Below are positions 13,450 to 15,202 of a DNA stretch of 15,202 bases, in pieces (positions within the stretch are counted from its first letter, which is position 1; the number at the start of each line of letters is the position of its first letter). A program made the translations under genes and the position numbers. This DNA is from Anaerolineae bacterium (lineage in GTDB: Bacteria > Chloroflexota > Anaerolineae > 4572-78 > J111), in contig JAGRCC010000427.1 in the NCBI GenBank assembly GCA_020433785.1, positions 1-15,202 on the forward strand. The letters run 5' to 3'. Below the pieces are notes generated by a model. That model worked only from the letters and a program-made list of their open reading frames with translations. It was not told the DNA's origin and made no database searches.

Positions 13450-15202
13450 ATGAGGCAAGGCAACGTTTTTACTTGGATCAAACAATTTGGGCCGGCAGCG
13501 GCGGCCCTGTTACTGGTGTTAGCCGGGGCGTTTTGGCTGTGCAGCCGCTACCTATGGGCTAACGGCATCACTTACGACGAAGGCCACTGGTTGATGTTTG
13601 GCCTGTTGGCCCACGCCGATTATGCGCCTTACCGCGAAATTTTCGTCGGCATCCCGCCGCTGGCGTTGCTGGTCATTCAACTCGGAGCGGCGTTGTTCGA
13701 TGTCACCCTGGCCGTGCGTTACCCGATGATGGTGCTCAGTTTAGTGGGGGTGGCCGCCCTTTATGGGTCGTTTCTGCCCTGGCAGGGCACAATTCCTTTT
13801 TGGAGTGGGCTGCTGGCGGCCTCGATTCTGGCCTTCGAGCCGCAATTTCTGGCGGGATCGGCCACCATTTTAGCCGAAGCGCCGGCCATCTCGGCCGCGA
13901 TTGTCTCATTTGTGCTGGCCTTGGCCTATCAACGCGGCGGGGGGAGAGTGTGGCTGTTTCTCTCCGGCGTGGCGTTTGGGCTGAGCCTGGCACTCAAGCT
14001 GTTTGCGGTGTTTCTGCCAGGGGTAATCGCCGTGCTGCTGGTGATCGTAGCGTTGACCCATCCGGGCGAGCCCATCAGTCGGCGGCTGCGTCGGTTGGGG
14101 ATCGATGGCTTATTGTGGTCGCTTGGGGTGCTATTGCCCTGGCTTATCTTGGCCTTGATGTATGATCTTCAGGCCATGTTCCATCAGATTTTTCTGTTCC
14201 GTTTGTCATTTCGAGAATTAAATTTTGTCGAGGGTGAAGCCAAATTTGGTGAACACCTGGTAGTGGTAGGGGAGATGCTGCGGCGGCGCTGGCCGCTGTT
14301 GCTGGGCGCGGCGGCGGGAACCTGGCTTGGCTGGCGGCAGCGCCGCCCCGATATTTGGTTGTGGGCAGTGTGGTTGGGGTTGGCTATCGTCCCCCTCATC
14401 TGGCAGGCTCCGCTGCGAGACCGGTATGTGGTGATGCTGCTGCCGCCGTTGGCTGCATTAACCGGCTACGCGCTGGCTTGTGGCCTGGCCAAACTGTCGG
14501 CCTCGCTGGTCAACAAGGGCCCGTGGCTCCGTCCGGTTGTCCTGCTTGCCGCTGTTTTGGGCCTGTACGGAGTCATATTAACGCCGGCCATCCGGCTGGC
14601 ATCCGCCCGGCCTTTAGCCGATCCCGACGGTTATATCTTCGATTATTTAACCACTGAGCGCCGGGATGCCATCGATTTTGTCCGGACAACCACGTTTGCC
14701 GGTGATTGTATCATTACCGATGATCAACGATTTGCTTTCGCCGCCGATCGGTTAGTGCCGCCGTGGTTGTCGGAAACGTCTGACGCCCGATTGATGGCCC
14801 GTTGGCTGATCGATACCGATGACATTATACGGCAGGCGGCCGAATACAACTGTCCCGCGACCGTATACGTCTATCGGCGCTTTCGCGATCACTTACCGGA
14901 CCTGGCCGAACGGTTACGCCAACTCTATTTCTTGGAAATCGCCTTTACGGATGAAGTTCGGGTTTTTACGGGGCTTAAATCTGTAACCACCCCGCCGTCG
15001 CAACCGCTGGCTGTGACGTTTGGCGAGACAATAGCCTTGCAAGGGCTTGATTTGACCCCCAGACCGTGGATGCCGGGGCAGCGGGTGCAGTTGGCTACCT
15101 ACTGGAGTGCTTCGCAGCCGCCGCCCCGGAGTTATAAAGTTTTTTTACAACTGCGCCATGATCAAGGTGAAGTCGTCGCTTCTTATGACCATTTTCCATT
15201 TG
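13450..15202 (+). CDS. GT39-type membrane glycosyltransferase (3' partial, runs off the window)
   Basis: The frame is open from the start to the last base, giving 584 codons. ATG 13450 has AGGTGG 14 bases upstream (13430-13435). An in-frame GTG at 13432, directly after the previous TAG, is an equally possible start and would add six residues. After one helix comes the acidic loop ITYDEGHWL (D43, E44) and then YREIFVGIPPL, a strongly conserved signature of this subgroup. RDRY at 323-326 corresponds to the RYLLP motif of the neighbour at 11218. The exported region contains CIITDDQ (residues 420-426) and DRLVPPWLSETS (433-444). A beta-sandwich begins near residue 518 and is cut by the window end. 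It is the fifth gene of the operon-like run; function as for the other GT39-type proteins, substrate unknown. Confidence 0.88.
   Translation, partial: MRQGNVFTWIKQFGPAAAALLLVLAGAFWLCSRYLWANGITYDEGHWLMFGLLAHADYAPYREIFVGIPPLALLVIQLGAALFDVTLAVRYPMMVLSLVGVAALYGSFLPWQGTIPFWSGLLAASILAFEPQFLAGSATILAEAPAISAAIVSFVLALAYQRGGGRVWLFLSGVAFGLSLALKLFAVFLPGVIAVLLVIVALTHPGEPISRRLRRLGIDGLLWSLGVLLPWLILALMYDLQAMFHQIFLFRLSFRELNFVEGEAKFGEHLVVVGEMLRRRWPLLLGAAAGTWLGWRQRRPDIWLWAVWLGLAIVPLIWQAPLRDRYVVMLLPPLAALTGYALACGLAKLSASLVNKGPWLRPVVLLAAVLGLYGVILTPAIRLASARPLADPDGYIFDYLTTERRDAIDFVRTTTFAGDCIITDDQRFAFAADRLVPPWLSETSDARLMARWLIDTDDIIRQAAEYNCPATVYVYRRFRDHLPDLAERLRQLYFLEIAFTDEVRVFTGLKSVTTPPSQPLAVTFGETIALQGLDLTPRPWMPGQRVQLATYWSASQPPPRSYKVFLQLRHDQGEVVASYDHFPF

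Overview
The window holds one directional run of plus-strand genes for large polytopic membrane proteins. I read these as GT-C-fold (PMT/GT39- or DUF2142-like) glycosyltransferases. Each complete one carries predicted beta-sandwich domains at its C terminus, and a sixth enters one at the window edge. No RNA gene, transposase, integrase or CRISPR array is visible, and no minus-strand gene is convincing. Large GT-C proteins with C-terminal sandwich modules, weak Shine-Dalgarno sites, a TTG start and moderately high GC suggest a Chloroflexota (Anaerolineae/Caldilineae-like) bacterium. That placement is inference from family resemblance; no taxonomic marker gene is present.

Layout. (1) 2-2536: the 3' part of a large GT-C gene whose N-terminal third lies upstream of the window. 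It carries three in-frame patches of 7-8 bp tandem repeats. (2) 2537-2954: a gap of about 420 bp holding two decayed fragments of related genes, a promoter-like pair inside the second fragment, and the ribosome binding site of the next gene. (3) 2955-5615: an 886-aa GT-C protein that lacks the last sandwich module. (4) 5650-8148: an 832-aa classical PMT/GT39-type protein. (5) 8145-11216: a 1023-aa GT-C protein overlapping its predecessor by 4 bp. (6) 11218-13431: a 737-aa GT39-type protein starting 1 bp after its predecessor's stop. (7) 13450 to the window end: a further GT39-type protein cut off by the edge. Spacings from 2955 onward (34 bp, a 4-bp overlap, 1 bp, 18 bp) point to a single operon.

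How the genes work together. GT-C enzymes of this kind normally take a sugar from a polyprenyl-phosphate donor and transfer it on the outer face of the membrane. They use an acidic Asp-Glu motif in the first outside loop, and such a DE motif is visible in every protein whose N terminus is in the window. The exported C-terminal beta-sandwiches may position the acceptor or bind surface glycan. The set probably decorates a surface polysaccharide, lipid or protein, but substrates cannot be read from the sequence.

The most unusual points are the 7-8 bp repeats inside an intact glycosyltransferase frame (a one-unit change would shift the frame), the shuffled modular architecture (different membrane heads on the same A-B pair of sandwich modules, with a precise loss of B in one gene), and the fossil fragments between genes 1 and 2, which indicate recombination within the array.
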